Shown here one piece after another: positions 46,680 to 60,000 of a stretch of DNA of 64,000 bases. Position 1 is the first letter of the stretch; each line of letters opens with the position of its first letter. The stretch comes from Mya arenaria (lineage: Eukaryota; Mollusca; Bivalvia; Myida; Myidae). The notes below the pieces were generated by a model. It was not told where the DNA came from. It saw only the letters and a program-made list of their open reading frames with translations, and ran no database searches. The stretch covers positions 8,449,001-8,513,000 of the forward strand of contig NC_069135.1 in the NCBI RefSeq assembly GCF_026914265.1, read 5' to 3'. Made by a program: the position numbers and the translations under genes.

Positions 46680-49600
46680 TCATTGGTAATGGGGCTGGGT
46701 CATTCCAAATCCTACTGGCGGCTGGGGGGAGGTGGGGTCAGTAGAAGGCTTCTGGGGGAGCTGGCTAGGGTCCTCCACAAATTGGATGTTAGCTGGAATG
46801 ATAGGAAGCCATCATTGGATTGTATTATATCAAACAGTAGAGATTGTGCTCAGTGCTGACTACTGTTAATGTGTACTGCCCATGCACATAGGCCTTGATA
46901 TGACACATGCATTGCATAAAGAATAAAAAGACTCAAAAATAAATCTGATATAAGCAGTTTCCTTGCTTACAAGGCCAACTATCTAAGAGCAGATAAGTTA
47001 ATAGTGATAATTAAACGAATGATATCTGAAAGTCAGAATTCATCACAAAAGGTTAAAAAAAGTATGACAATAATGTCTCTTTTCCTTTCCTTCATAAAAC
47101 ATTCATGCTAACACAATGTAACGTTGAATGTGTTATTTGTGTTGTTGATGTTTTCAAACAAACTACAAAATGAAACTACTAACAGCTCAACAGTAGTTCT
47201 AGCACTGCTTATGTTATTTAGGATCACCATCATCTACAGTCAATAGTCAATTTGTTCATTCATTTGACACAAATTCATTCAAGTTCAGTATAAATTGGTA
47301 TAAACAATTGAAGTATTTTGAAATTCCAATGTGCTTAACATCACAAGAATGTCAGAACTGATGATGTATGTCTGGATTTTTATAGTAGCTTTAATGTAAA
47401 GCACTAGTGTCAAAAAATGAATGAACAAATGTTCCTTCAAATATATACAAATAGATAATACATAAATTATACTAACAAACAAATACATTATATTCAATGG
47501 TTCGAACATGTTTAGCTTCTTCATTTACATAATTATGAACTGGACAATTTGCAACTCAGCTTTTGACAAATTATTGTTTTATACTCAATTATAACATATC
47601 ATGTTTGAACTGAAATGTGATAAAACATTATGAACACAATGTTTTGCTAACAATCAATGGTTTTATTCTTACACACCAGAATTTCAACACGTTTTATAAA
47701 GACAACAAAACATGTTATAGGTACCAGTATGTTATTTCATGATCAATGTCAGTGCTTATGGTTTACTTACATGGATCAAACTGACTGGCTGTGGCCCGGG
47801 TCATCAAAATGCCTATTCCTTCTATCATTGCTAATAATACACCACCTGGAAAATAATAAAAACAATAGAATCCTAATCTGCAGGTATGTATTACTATTCA
47901 TACTAGTGATGCTCTTTGTTACATACTTCAACTTGTAATAATGTCCACTTCAAACTGAAATCACAGCAAGATGCCATTTGTGAACTTTCTGCCAAATGAA
48001 GTAGAGACCTCATTCATGACGTTTTTTGGCGACAACTTAAACCTTATCTTCATTATCTTGTTTATATGATTACATAACTGTTTCCAGTGTTAAATGTCTA
48101 TTCACCTACCTATTGTTGCTGAAACTAAACATGCACCAACGCCATCTGCAAAACAAACAAGATGGTAGATGATAAAGTCACATACACTGTAAATATTATG
48201 AATGTGATATAATAACTAAATGAACACCCATAGATTCTTGAAGCTTTATAGAATATATCCTTGTAACTAAACATCAACATTAAAAATTCATTAACAACTC
48301 TGACAATGACTAAATTTGGATTTTAACAAAAAAATCTTTATTGTATAAATCATACCAGATTGTTTACAGTGTTACATCTCATGTGACATTTTGTGTAACA
48401 ATGAACTGTACAAACTGTACAGTGAAAAAGCTCTCAACCCTTACTGTTTTTATGCATACTGTGAAATCATTAATGTTCGTGGGGCATTAAAGTTCGTGGT
48501 TTTCGTGGGTTTGGTGATCCACGAATTCAAGATCCCACGAAATATAAACCCTTTATTCACTTTTTCAATTGCCTTGTTACGTACATACTCTAGTATATTC
48601 TTTACAGAGGTCGCAGTATACAGTGTTAAAACCTGTCTCACTTTATAACTTACGATCATTATTCTGTTAATATATTATAACTGCCTTTAACAAATAATGA
48701 ACCAAATCAATTAAAATTTAAATGTGTTTTATGCAGCAAATGACAGTTATAAGCACGTGTTTAAACGTGTGCTGTTAATGAAAATCTCCAAGTTTACAAG
48801 ATGTGCGTGATGAGTGTCTGTACTCGATTTTTTTTATTTAATGAAATAATTTATCGATTACTAGTACATTGAAGGTTACTAGGCACCGAACGTGACAATA
48901 TACGCACCTTTTCGGTGTTTTCACAGTTTGCTAAATAATTAATTGGCATTCAATGGCTCCCCCTATCTGTATTTATGATCAGGGTACATCTTCTTTTATT
49001 ACCTTTATTCCCAATTAAATCGATAAGTGACATGGGTATATGCACTAATTGGCATGTCGTACCACATTAGCGAGTGTCATAAACCGAGTGACGTAGATGA
49101 CGAAAATCACGGGCCAGCGCGTGGATATTATGCAGACGATCTAGGACGATCGCATCTTCGATTTTTTTTTCAAAAATGAAAATCCACGAATTCAAGTACC
49201 CACGAAATTGTTTTTTTCGGCAAACCACGAAATTTCATGCCCACGAACATTAATGATTTCACAGTATATGATTATTTGATTATTGTTAAGGCTCTGATTG
49301 TGTGTACACTTACTTCTTGCTGCCAGCACTCCTCCTGTGATGAAGCCACTGGCTATGGAGTTCCAGGGATCCTCCTTCTTACGAACATAAACCAGTGTGC
49401 ACTCGGTGGCAGCGAAACAACACCCCCACACTGCAAAGTTACCTGAAATCAACCAGTGAATATTGATAATGTTACAACGTAAAAATCAGTTTTCATACAA
49501 TCATTTTGTATGCAGGAAACACTGACTTGAGTGTGTACATCAGTGGTTATATGGTTTATTCCACAACAGAGTTAGACATTTTAAAACAAACTTAATCTTG

Positions 49601-52600
49601 TGTAAGTAACATCACTTGGGAAGGCAGTTTAAAAAATGGTGCAGTGCTTAGGTTAGGAATTCTGTACACTGTAACCATAAAATTAAATCCTCAGTCAAGT
49701 AAGATATTCATGATGTGTATAATAAATTACCTCCAGTGATTGGTGCCTTTAATTTCATGTTATTGATACTACCATATAGCTTCTTTCCCTGAAAATAAAA
49801 TAATATAAACTCACATCAGATTTCTTTTTATTTCAGCTAACAATAGACCAGTTCATTCAAAACTGGTACCCAAATCATTGGAGTAAGAATTACCATCAAA
49901 ACATGTTAACCCTTTTCGAAGCATTTCTGTCGTACAAGATTACAAGAAGCTTAAAGACTTTACTAGTAAACACAATACCAGTGCATGAACACAATGGTGA
50001 TTTTGATATCTTTATCTTTGAGCGTACAAAATTGACATGTTCTCAAGGTTAAAGTGTTACTTTGGCAGCTTCCCGGTAGCCCTTGATGAGATGGAAGACA
50101 CTGCCACCGATGGCCCCCATAGAGAAAGCCCCACCACAGTCATCCACTATACGCCAGGGGCTGTCAACATAAAAAAAGTATTATACAAGTTGCCACATTA
50201 AGGGAACACAAGTTTGAGCTGAACTAAAATTGATCATCAGCCAATGCATTTAGAGCTAGTACTGGAAGCGACAGAATGCAATACCAATCCCATAGCCCAC
50301 ATGAAATAAACTTTTGTTCAAAGACTAAAGGGGTTTAAGATTGGTTAAGGAGAACACTAGAATAATTTACATAAAATCATTAATGAGAGCTACTTTTAAA
50401 CATGCCTAATAAAGGGAAAATATTTGCATTACATGCAAGAAAATTATCTGACTATTAGTTCAGTGGATGGTAAGGATAGTACGATATTTTAATAAAGGGC
50501 CATCAATCACCCTTAGGAAAATTACAAAATCAGGCCAAAATAGCTAATATAATGGCAAATATACATGTTTTCACATTTTTATGTGTACATTTTGCTGTGA
50601 AAGAGTCTTGTCAAGAATTTGCTTATTTTTCAAGAAAATCATTGTTTTTTATTCATGAACATACTGGGCAGTTGCCTAATTCCGGATTTGCCTAAATATT
50701 CGGAAATCGTTTAAAAAGCGTTTCGGCGACCGTGATCAATATAGAATGATCACAGTCTACGCAACTGACCTCCATAGCAACAGATACAACACAAAAGTGC
50801 AGCTATTCGAGGATAACCCCAAAATAAATACCTCTTAACTTTCGCTTTCCTAAATGTCAATATTAAGTCACGTGGGGGATGACGTCACACAGCGCGAGCT
50901 TTTATATTGAGGTTCGACAGGGTTATCTTTAAGCACTAGACCTACTATACGATGTTTATGACTTATCGTCAATCACGAAATACAATGCCAATTACATATA
51001 AAGAAAATAAATTGATGATATCATTGTTTTGTGTTGTGCAGCATTTGATATGAAAATGAAGCAAAAATGAAGCAGATTCGTACTTTCAAAATTATGCAAA
51101 TTCGGACAAATTAGTAGTTCGGATACGCCGAAAATACACATACAAATACTTCAGAGAAGTATAAAATTTATATACAGGTTAAACATTTAATACATGATGT
51201 TCATTTAAGTAGCATTTAAATATTTGTTTATTGACTTGATTATGTTTACTTTGTTCTTTGAAAAAATCCGAATATTTAGGCACTGAATGCAGGTTTTTGG
51301 ACGTCGTTTATGCCCTTATTTCGTACTGAATATTATATTATAGTAAATTGTTTTTTCTTTTATTCTTTTTCCATTTTGGTTGATACAGTACCCAGCATTT
51401 TTCTATTAAAATTTCATGCACTTATGTTCAGTAATTATGACAATATTTTAAGAAAACTTCAAAATGATCCGGAATTAGGCAACTGCCCAGTAATCTGCAT
51501 TTATCAAATTGGGTAAAAATATAATTTTTGAGGAAACGGCCTTTAGAAAGCAAAATATTGCACTAAAAATATCACTGAATAGAGTTACCAATCTTGATTA
51601 ATTAAATAGGTTGGATGGTTGGAAACACTTGTCTTAAGTTGCTATGCAATGCATGATGACATATTGACTTAAATGTGCTTACACAAGGTGAGTAGTATAG
51701 CTGTCATATTTTTGGAATAGTCGATGATAAAACTGGTTTGCAAGTAGATTATGCACAGGAATATGATCTATTACTTGGTCTGATGACAACAATTTGGTCA
51801 CAAATAGCTATCATTATAGACCGAATGGGGTAAGGATACTTTTGATATATGTGTTCTCTTTTACACCACGATAGAAATCTGAACATACATGATATTTTGA
51901 TAAGCTCTATCAAATACCTATACCATATAAATACCACACCCAACAAGTAATTTAATGAATGCAAAAGGCACGTTGACACCTAAACTTCAAATCCATATAT
52001 ATAGTACTAGTAGTAAAATAATCAAAGCTTAACCATTAAAAACTGTCAAGTATACAAATTCAAGACTTTTTTGGTTTCCACTTATTTTTGCACTAAAGTA
52101 GTTTGTTTTTAACTTGTAGAGTACTATCACCTACATATTTTATAGGCACAAATAACACAAAGGGAACAAATTGATGCATAGTTTTTGTCTATGAAGCCCT
52201 GCAGGGAAAAATAATGAAGGCAAGCTTCAAATCATGTTCTTTCTTCTGTTCAAGATTTCATCATGTGGCTTGCTCTTTCTAGTAAATATGCTCACTAACT
52301 AACTAAATTAAACTTAGACAGAGAATGGTTGATTTGTATCATTGAAAATACTTAAATCACCTCAAAACAAGTGTGATTGAGACGATGTAACCTGCAGGTA
52401 TAAATGTTTGACATTCCCCACCCACTAAAATGTCGAAGATTGACCTCCATAAAACACTCGGTTTGTAGTGATTTTACACGTAACTGTCAGACAGAAAAAG
52501 TTTCCTTTGTAAAACTACACTACAAATACAATACATACAAATGGTATTCCATTCAATCTAGTTTTTAACATGAGAGAAAACAACAAACCAAGGATCACGT

Positions 52601-52614
52601 GCGTATTCTTCCAT
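46680..52614 (-). CDS. TIMM17: Mitochondrial import inner membrane translocase subunit Tim17, complete, seven exons
   Basis: Coding exons in gene order on the minus strand are 52614-52589, 50160-50061, 49788-49731, 49442-49314, 48145-48110, 47845-47771 and 46792-46680. They total 537 bases (178 residues plus TGA), with all introns GT-AG and phases consistent. Tim17 is an inner-membrane core subunit of the TIM23 presequence translocase. The start MEEYARDPC, the block [15 protein letters not shown], the signature [11 protein letters not shown] (residues 84-94) and [12 protein letters not shown] all match Tim17. Four hydrophobic, glycine-rich segments are expected. Cys9 and Cys76 correspond to the conserved disulfide pair of the family (Cys10 and Cys77 in yeast). 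The C-terminal tail is Pro-rich ([16 protein letters not shown]). The 26-base first coding exon is separated from the rest by a 2.4 kb intron carrying a MITE. Assignment to vertebrate A or B paralogue is not possible. Confidence 0.97.
48459..49264. mobile_element. MITE with long imperfect terminal inverted repeats, in TIMM17 intron 4
   Basis: The block starts CTGTGAAATCATTAATGTTC and ends with its inverse, flanked by TA on both sides (48457-48458 and 49265-49266). The inverted match is perfect for about 25 bases and continues imperfectly for about 45 more, through GTGG/CCACGAA words. Each end also holds a CCACGAATTCAAG word. No transposase is encoded. Its right end lies 50 bases from the donor of the EDPWNS exon. 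Confidence 0.85.
50664..51490. mobile_element. MITE with perfect 23 bp terminal inverted repeats, in TIMM17 intron 1
   Basis: The left end CTGGGCAGTTGCCTAATTCC (23 bases to 50686) is matched exactly by the inverse at 51468-51490. TA flanks both ends (50662-50663 and 51491-51492). A second inverted word, GCCTAAATATTCGGA, occurs near 50690 and inverted near 51268. The 827-base element has no transposase; its 68-codon frame is chance. TA target sites suggest Tc1/mariner-type mobilisation. Confidence 0.88.
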
Positions 52615-52669
52615 TTTCTGTTTCTTATGCAATTATGTAAGGAACGCTAAATAATTTCAACCCGTCGTT

Positions 52670-52990
52670 ATCGGTACATAACACTCAATCGGAACACCTC
52701 GGCCAGTATCCAACAGTAATGCTCGTAGCTTGCCGGGTATGGCCGAGTTGTTACGATTGATATAGTTTTAGTCTCACATACAATCAAAGTTTTTTTTTAT
52801 CAAAAAGTAACGAAGGGTACCAATCTATAAAAACTATGTGAGACAATCGGAACTCCTCGGCTAGTATCAAGATATGGCCTCGAAGCCTTCCGGAGATGGC
52901 CGAGTTGTTACGATTGTATGTGAGACTAAACTATGTCAAACGTAACAACTCGGAAACAATAACCGAGGAACTCCGAATGAATGTAAACGG
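52670..52990. repeat. Repeat with inverted arms just upstream of TIMM17
   Basis: Two related copies (about 52685-52760 and 52848-52928) share CGGAAC-CCTCGGC and GGCCGAGTTGTTACGATTG. TAGTTTTAGTCTCACATACA (52763-52785) is inverted at 52912-52933. The block starts about 60 bases upstream of the TIMM17 start codon, so it overlaps the likely promoter and 5' UTR. The same family lies upstream of VGLL4 exon 1a at about 6328-6420. Confidence 0.6.
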
Positions 52991-55580
52991 TATGTCTAAA
53001 GAACAATATTAGGTTATTTTCGCGAAAATAAAATTTCTTGACTAAAATACGAAAACAAGGGTCTTCTGGGCCAAAAATATATCTTGTGAAATTTTGAAAA
53101 GTACGAAATTAAACGAATTTTCCACCAAAATGAAGGTTTTCACCAATCCGAAATTATGAGCAATACACTATATGGAAATACGGTTATTTCCTCTAACGGG
53201 GTCACTGGCACACCGGCGCCCCCCCCCCCCTTAAATCGTCCAAGTTTACTTTTTATTTCAATGTAGGAGAAGAAAAGTAATAAAATACGCCCAAAATGCA
53301 CCATTTCGGACCAGATATTGTTAAAATGTTCATGGGGGAGTACTCCCAAGCCCCGCTGCAAACACTTTAATCAAAATAAATTTAGTTTCTAATTGAGGAC
53401 CGCAAGTAAAAACAGCACGCCCCTACGTTACGCACCCTCCAAAGTCGAATCCTAGAGCAGCCTCTTATTTCCCGAAAGTATGTTGGATTTTTGGCGAAAA
53501 AAAGGCTATTTTTTTCATTTGAACATATGACAAACAAATAACTATAGTTGAAAGTGAATAGCCCATGAAGACACTGTTTACAGGGGCTGAACCATAATTT
53601 GACGTCAGAAGGTGTGTGCTTTAGCCTTCTTGGAGGCGTAACTTTTAGACTTGCACCTCTCCCTCAGAACCGAAATTTATTTGGTTTAAAGTGTTGGCAC
53701 GGACCAATAAACCAGGTCCGTGATGTTCGCAAGGGAGTTAACTTAAGGGGTACTCCCATCAAGAAAAAATAACAGTTTTATGTCCTAAATGTTGCATAAT
53801 GGGTCTATTTGATTAGTCTTTTCCTTCTATATTTAAATTAAAAGGAAACTTGAACGATTTGGGGGCGGGTTGGGGGCGGATATACCCCTGCCCCCGGATC
53901 CGCTACTGGTTTAAATTTAAATTTTCTTGATTATTGGGATATTCTAGCCAAACCAACTCGCATGGCAGTGAATAGAAAATTTGTTTGCATATTTTGGAAA
54001 CCTACACCATATAAAGCAATAATTAACCCGATTGGTGGTGATTTTGCGTCCAATATAGACACCAAATTTTACCATAGCGACAATTTACATTAACTTGTGT
54101 GCTTTGATTATTGTGCAAAACTAACATTCATACCATGTTTTAGCTGTCATGGCGTAAAAAATGGCCGCCAAAACAAACAAAACTGACCAAAAGTAGGCTT
54201 TGTTTCAAAAACTTATAATCGAGTGTAAGTTATTTTAACCTTTATCGTGCATTTATACAATACCGAATGCATATAACATAACCAAGATGATATATAAACC
54301 AACATGGTGTCCAAGATGGCCGGCATAATAACTAGATCTTTGTGTAAATAAAACGTGCACAATTATTTTGTTTTGTTTCGAAAACCATGCCGAATTTTCA
54401 AGATTTTAAGATACAGTATATCATGTGGTTAATATTGAGAGCTTTAACACATACTTAAAACATATTGATCAGCGTGATAATTAAGATCTACTATTTTCAG
54501 CTGTATCGTTAATGTCCTTGTTGAATACAAAAGTGTTAAATTTCTTATGGAATTCTCCATTTGCGTTAATAGGTTGACAGAGATTAGCTCAATAATACCG
54601 CATTGACCAAAACTATACGTTTGAATATTCAAACAGCGTTTTGGACAAATTCAAGTTAAAAAAAACGTCCAAAACGGACTCCAGGGTGGCTGCCAAATTA
54701 TCCCAAAATTTCTTTTCATATGTGTGCATCGACTGTGCTATTTGGTCAGAAATCAGTTAATAATATATTGTTTGTATTCTACAGATACTATTTCATATAA
54801 CTACAGAGCATTTTAGACCATACGAAGTTCAACATTACGTCATAGTTGGCTACCAAAATATATGTGTAAACATAAACGTAGGTGTTTTCAATGATATAAG
54901 AACTGACACTAGTATAAGACTTCTATAATTATTTTACTTTAGATCCATTTCGTGATATTGAATGCGATGGTGTACGTTAGTTTACCAATATTTCCTTATT
55001 GACATAAATTATTCGTATTTATTCAAAAAACAAGATATATTCTAAACTAAAGTCAATATATGTATTATTTACGCTTCACATTTTGCTACGCATTTAGCAC
55101 TATTTCGTAAGATTGTCGACGCGTTCTCTGAGGTGCGATCTACAACGACAAGTATCTTTACAAGTCCAACAATTGACGACACATTATAAAACTACTCCAC
55201 GATAGATGACGTTGACTCCGGGGATTTCATCATAACATTGTCATAGCAGTAACGTAGCGCACGTACGTAAGTCCAAATTGTGCACGATTCGATACACTTT
55301 TTGGGTCCGGTGGCAGCTTTGTTATTCGGATATATTTCTAGTAGCAACATGTACAATCATAGGGAAGTTGTACCGTCGTACAGACAGCGTTATCGATATT
55401 AGAAATAGCCATAGTTGATCATTTATTGTAGGTTCTAATCATTAATTGTCGTAGTAGATTAAACTGGAGTCGCATCTGAACAGTAGATAAAACGCTTAGC
55501 ATCGTATGAAACAACGTCTGATGCGTTGACATACGTAAAAGCGTTTTACATTTGTAATTATTCATACTGTATTGTGACAA
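52991..55580. other. Intergenic region between divergent TIMM17 and guanylate cyclase genes
   Basis: It contains a C12 run (53219-53230) and a GGGGGCGG/CCCCTGCCCCC inverted patch near 53865-53905. Several ATGGCCGCC/AAGATGGCCGGC words at 54150-54330 look like decayed repeat DNA. No gene is recognised. Confidence 0.4.
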
Positions 55581-55586
55581 AGAATC

Positions 55587-55928
55587 ATGCATGCACAATT
55601 TACTACTGGAGACAACCGCTGTGAAAAATTCCGGGTCCTAATAGTTACCAGATTTATTTTACTTCTGGTCGGTTTGAACAAAAATAAATTTGTTACAGAC
55701 ACCTCTAAATTGAATAATTCAACAAATGTGTGGCCTTTACCGATCTATAATGACTCATATACAGAAGTGGTCAAGATTTATCTAAAAACCGTCAAGTATG
55801 GACCCGCGATTAGCTACGTATCACCATATTGTGCGAATCTAGGACCGAGTGTGACCCGAATCGTGACACTTAGACTAGCAATGGCCACGGTAATGGTCCC
55901 TATTATTCTTCCAAGAGAGTGCATATAA
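55587..55928 (+). other. Unrecognised 113-codon ORF upstream of the cyclase gene
   Basis: The frame has a hydrophobic stretch near its start (LIVTRFILLLVGL). Its end, SPYCANLGPSVTRIVTLRL, has the C-x6-V-x-R spacing seen in ANF-receptor ligand-binding domains of peptide-receptor guanylate cyclases. The match then fails, because the expected Pro is about six residues too far. The next 400 bases (55955-56309) are also less AT-rich and carry short frames. It may be a decayed gene fragment or chance; no function is assigned. Confidence 0.2.
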
Positions 55929-57005
55929 CCTTCTACAAACATTTAGGTCAATAAATGCCTGTGTTAAATAGGCATAATAGACATAAGAGACGTGTTATGG
56001 GCTCAGAAAACGGCGACCATCTAGGTTTTTGTCTTGGTTACCATGGTAACCTGCATGATTCCAACTGTCCATCCTCACGTATAAGGAACTTCAGACATCC
56101 CATACTTCGCACCGAGCTGCTACATGAAGTTGGTTTCTATAATGTGCTGGTCATATATAGTTAGCGCAAGATATAGCCGTGGTTTATACGTTTGCTGTAG
56201 GGATGAACGTAACTTAATTACCATTTATCCGCCAATAAGTGCAAATGCTAGCAATATTCGTTCGGTGTGTTTCAGTATATCTTATGGGCTCGTCGACTAC
56301 AATATATAGACTTCACCGTCTGCAAATAAAATAATAGTTATGCCAGTATTATTACGATGAAAAAAAAAATCAAAACGAGTACAGGACATAGAATGGACCA
56401 TTGAGATACAACATCCCCAAGACATTGAATCCGAGAGAACAACACGTTGCCTGAATTCGTTCTTTGAGATAATCATACAAACAAGAGAGTACGTTACACT
56501 AATTCCAAAAATTTGACAAGAAAGCAGAGACTTTATGGAGAGCCATATTGATACTAATTTCTAGTGTTGGAACCTGTTATTTATCGTCTTATCTTGCAAA
56601 ACATATTATAAAGCAATGATAGTTGATTAACGGCTGAGTCTTCCAATTAACACACATTTTTATTTAACTTTAAGCAAAGAAATAAAAAGTATTTATACAA
56701 TTGGCTGCAGGCATACATGAGCTGACCGATATTGATGCTTTATTGTATCACCACCAAAGCAAAGATCTTAACTTAAGGCACTCGTGTTTACTGAGATGGA
56801 AGCGGCGCTAATAAAAAATTAGTAGTTGTTCTTCAACAAAACTTTTCTCATTTCTCCATGGTAACCCGTGATACATTGATCTTTCAGGATCGTCGCCATG
56901 ATATTATTATGTACCAATATCACATAAACTAGACTAATGTTTTCGGATTTATCAAATTTATTAAATAACTGTTAAGATTATTTTGTGATTATTTTTCTAG
57001 GAAAG

Positions 57006-60000
57006 ATGGAACAGATGACAGATTTGAAGTAAGTATACCATTTTCTCGTTTCAACTTCAGAATACATTAGCATGGTCTAATAAAACCCGTTCTCGAAACA
57101 TTTTTCTTCTGCAAAAGCATTTAGAGGCTACGAACACTTCTAAAAGTACTGCATGAGTACTAATTAAGTTTCCAGCAACGAAAATCACACACCACGATAC
57201 AAAATTCAAAAACAAATTTCAAAACAGTCAAATATAAAATGCCAACATTTGAATAAAACTACAAGTTATACGTAAGCGTTGTGTTTAATGATGGGAATAA
57301 TTTCTTTATGATAACGTTAGAATAACAAAGGCCTTACATTTACGGACAGATAAAACAGAAATGCACTCTTTACCCCAAGTTGAAAAGATACAATTTGTAT
57401 CATAAAAATAATAAATTTTGTCAATATTTATTTCTGATACCATCGTTGATCACAGGAGTTGACTGGTCTACATTGCATTCAGGTAGGCTCATTTTTTCCA
57501 AACATCTTTGTCCAATCATTTACATGATTAAAATGATTTCATATTTGAAACACAAATCATTGCCTTGCAGAGCTGAGAACCTGAAAAAGGGTGCAGTGCA
57601 GGTGAACAGCGATGACATAGTGGACCTCATACGACAGTCCAACATACTCGGCAAGATTGGTACAGGTAAATATAAAGGGTTAAGTGGGCACCTGAATGTT
57701 TCGACAGTGATTGCCCTAAATTGCATAGGATGGTAATCTTCCTCATGATGAGCGAATATCGAGGACAATCACAATAGGTAAACAAAGCCTTGTCCTTTAC
57801 TTTTCGTCTGATTTCGTTAAACACAAGTTAGCTCTGTCCTTTTCGCCTGGTGTCGGTAAACACAACCTAGCCTTATCATTTTCGTCTGATTTCGGTAAAT
57901 ACAACCTTGCCATGTACGTCATTTTCGTCTGATTTCGGTAAATACAACCTTGCCATGTACGTCATTTTGTCTGATTTCGGTAAACACAACTAGCCACTGT
58001 CCTTTTCAGTTTATTTCGGCAAACACAAGTTAATCCTGTCCCTTTCAGTTGGTTTCGGCAGACACAAGCTAGCCCTGTCCCTTTCAGTTGATTTAAGTAG
58101 TATAGAACAAGTTAAATCGATTCTGGAGAACAATACAAATGTATGTTATTAATATATTTTGGTGATGCTCGCCAGGTTGTTGTCGCGGTGACCCTTTGAC
58201 TAACAAGGGTAAGCGTATCCAGCTGTTCAAGATTCTCTGCCTCACCGTCATCCCGATCCTGGGGGTGTGGGGCTTCACCATGCACTCGCTCACTGTCAGC
58301 GTGGATACAAAGGGAGACATAGATACCGTATGTGTACATGGCGTTGTTCTTGTTGTTTTTATGGCCTAATTGTCGTTATGATCTCTTTTCTTCTTATAAT
58401 ATTTGTATATAAATATGGCACCTACACTCAACCCAAATTATTTAGAGTAAATACGACTGCTTAAGCGCAAGTCAATAATTTCAATCACGAGGGTTGCAGG
58501 TGACTTGTTCCATGTTGTCTAGGACAACATTCAATAAATAACTTACGGTTTAAGTGAGTAGCGTTGTAACTTTTCCATACCGTAGTTATAGAACGGTAAC
58601 GCACTACCTCGTCGTAAAGGCAACATAAATACTGTGAATAAATGCGTCATATTATTACAGCTTAAAGTAAACGTTTAATGATGACTGTATTAAATTGGAT
58701 CATAGCATGTAGCAAAAAGGCGCTTATCTAAATAGTAAATATGAAATTGACACGTGGTTCCATAGGTCTATTCTCCCCTACAGGCAAAGACGTCTATGGC
58801 AGTGGTGGTGATGCTGGGCCAGCTGATCCACCATATCCAGCGGGAGCGGGACATGAGCGTCCTCTACCTGAGCGACCTGGGGCCGGGAACCAAGACGTTC
58901 CTCCTGGCAGAGTACATGGCCACAGATGACGCCCTGCAGAAACTCACCATATGGCCACGTGGACTACAGGTAACGGTAGTCTGGCAGGGATACCAGGGTC
59001 GGATCCAGGACTTGGCATTCGAGGGACAGCAACTTGAGGGTGCAACTCTTGACATGCGCCATTCCCCAATTACCGAATGAAAGATCAGTTTTTGTATGGG
59101 AAGGGTATTTCGGAGATCCCCCTAATAACATTTGTGCTTTTTCGTTGTCTGAAATGGTGTATTTGTTATTTTATTTTAAAACAAAAATCCTATTAATGTT
59201 TATATAGCGGAACGGAAGCATGATTTCCTCTTACTCTTTTCAATGACAATATATCTAAAGACAAAAAGAATACTAGTAGTCTGTATTTTCTGAACCTACG
59301 TTAGTAGTGAAGTTTGAAAAGTTGTACATCCTGTTGTTATGTTTTCTTATATCTTAACGCTTTGTTTCTTGTTTGTACCAATGGTCAACTCATTTGGATA
59401 TGTCTTTGATATACAATTACTACGAAATAACATGACTGGGAACATACGTATTCATCCAGAATGTATTTTATGATTTATCCCATTATAACAGAGCAACCCG
59501 CGTGAGGAGTTCCGGTCCAAGGCGAACTTGATGTCATTCATCACCCAGCATCGGGCCTCGCTCAATCCGAACAACGTGGACATCTTTGAGGAGATCAACT
59601 TCTACAGTTCCATTACCAAGGAGTTCCTGGAATGGTATGGCCTCTGATCTGATATTGGCATTTTGCAAAACTAACACTTGTTCTCATTTAGTTTGCAACC
59701 CACCTTTAAGAAGTTTATATCACAGCTGCACTCTCACAGATTGAACGTTTTGACAATTTTATTTTTTTGTCTTGGAACGAGCAATTTTTTGCGTACATAT
59801 CTGCAAACCAGTGATAAAAGACTGCTGACAAACACAAGATAGCAGATTTTCATATTTCCGTTCCAAATTCGATGTTTTATGCGTTTTTCTTAAACCGTTA
59901 GTAACGGTTTAAGCCATCAAACGTTAATTTTATTATATTGAATAAAAGCATATATGCACAATGTATACCCGGTATAACGGGCGGGTACGGCAGGGGACGT

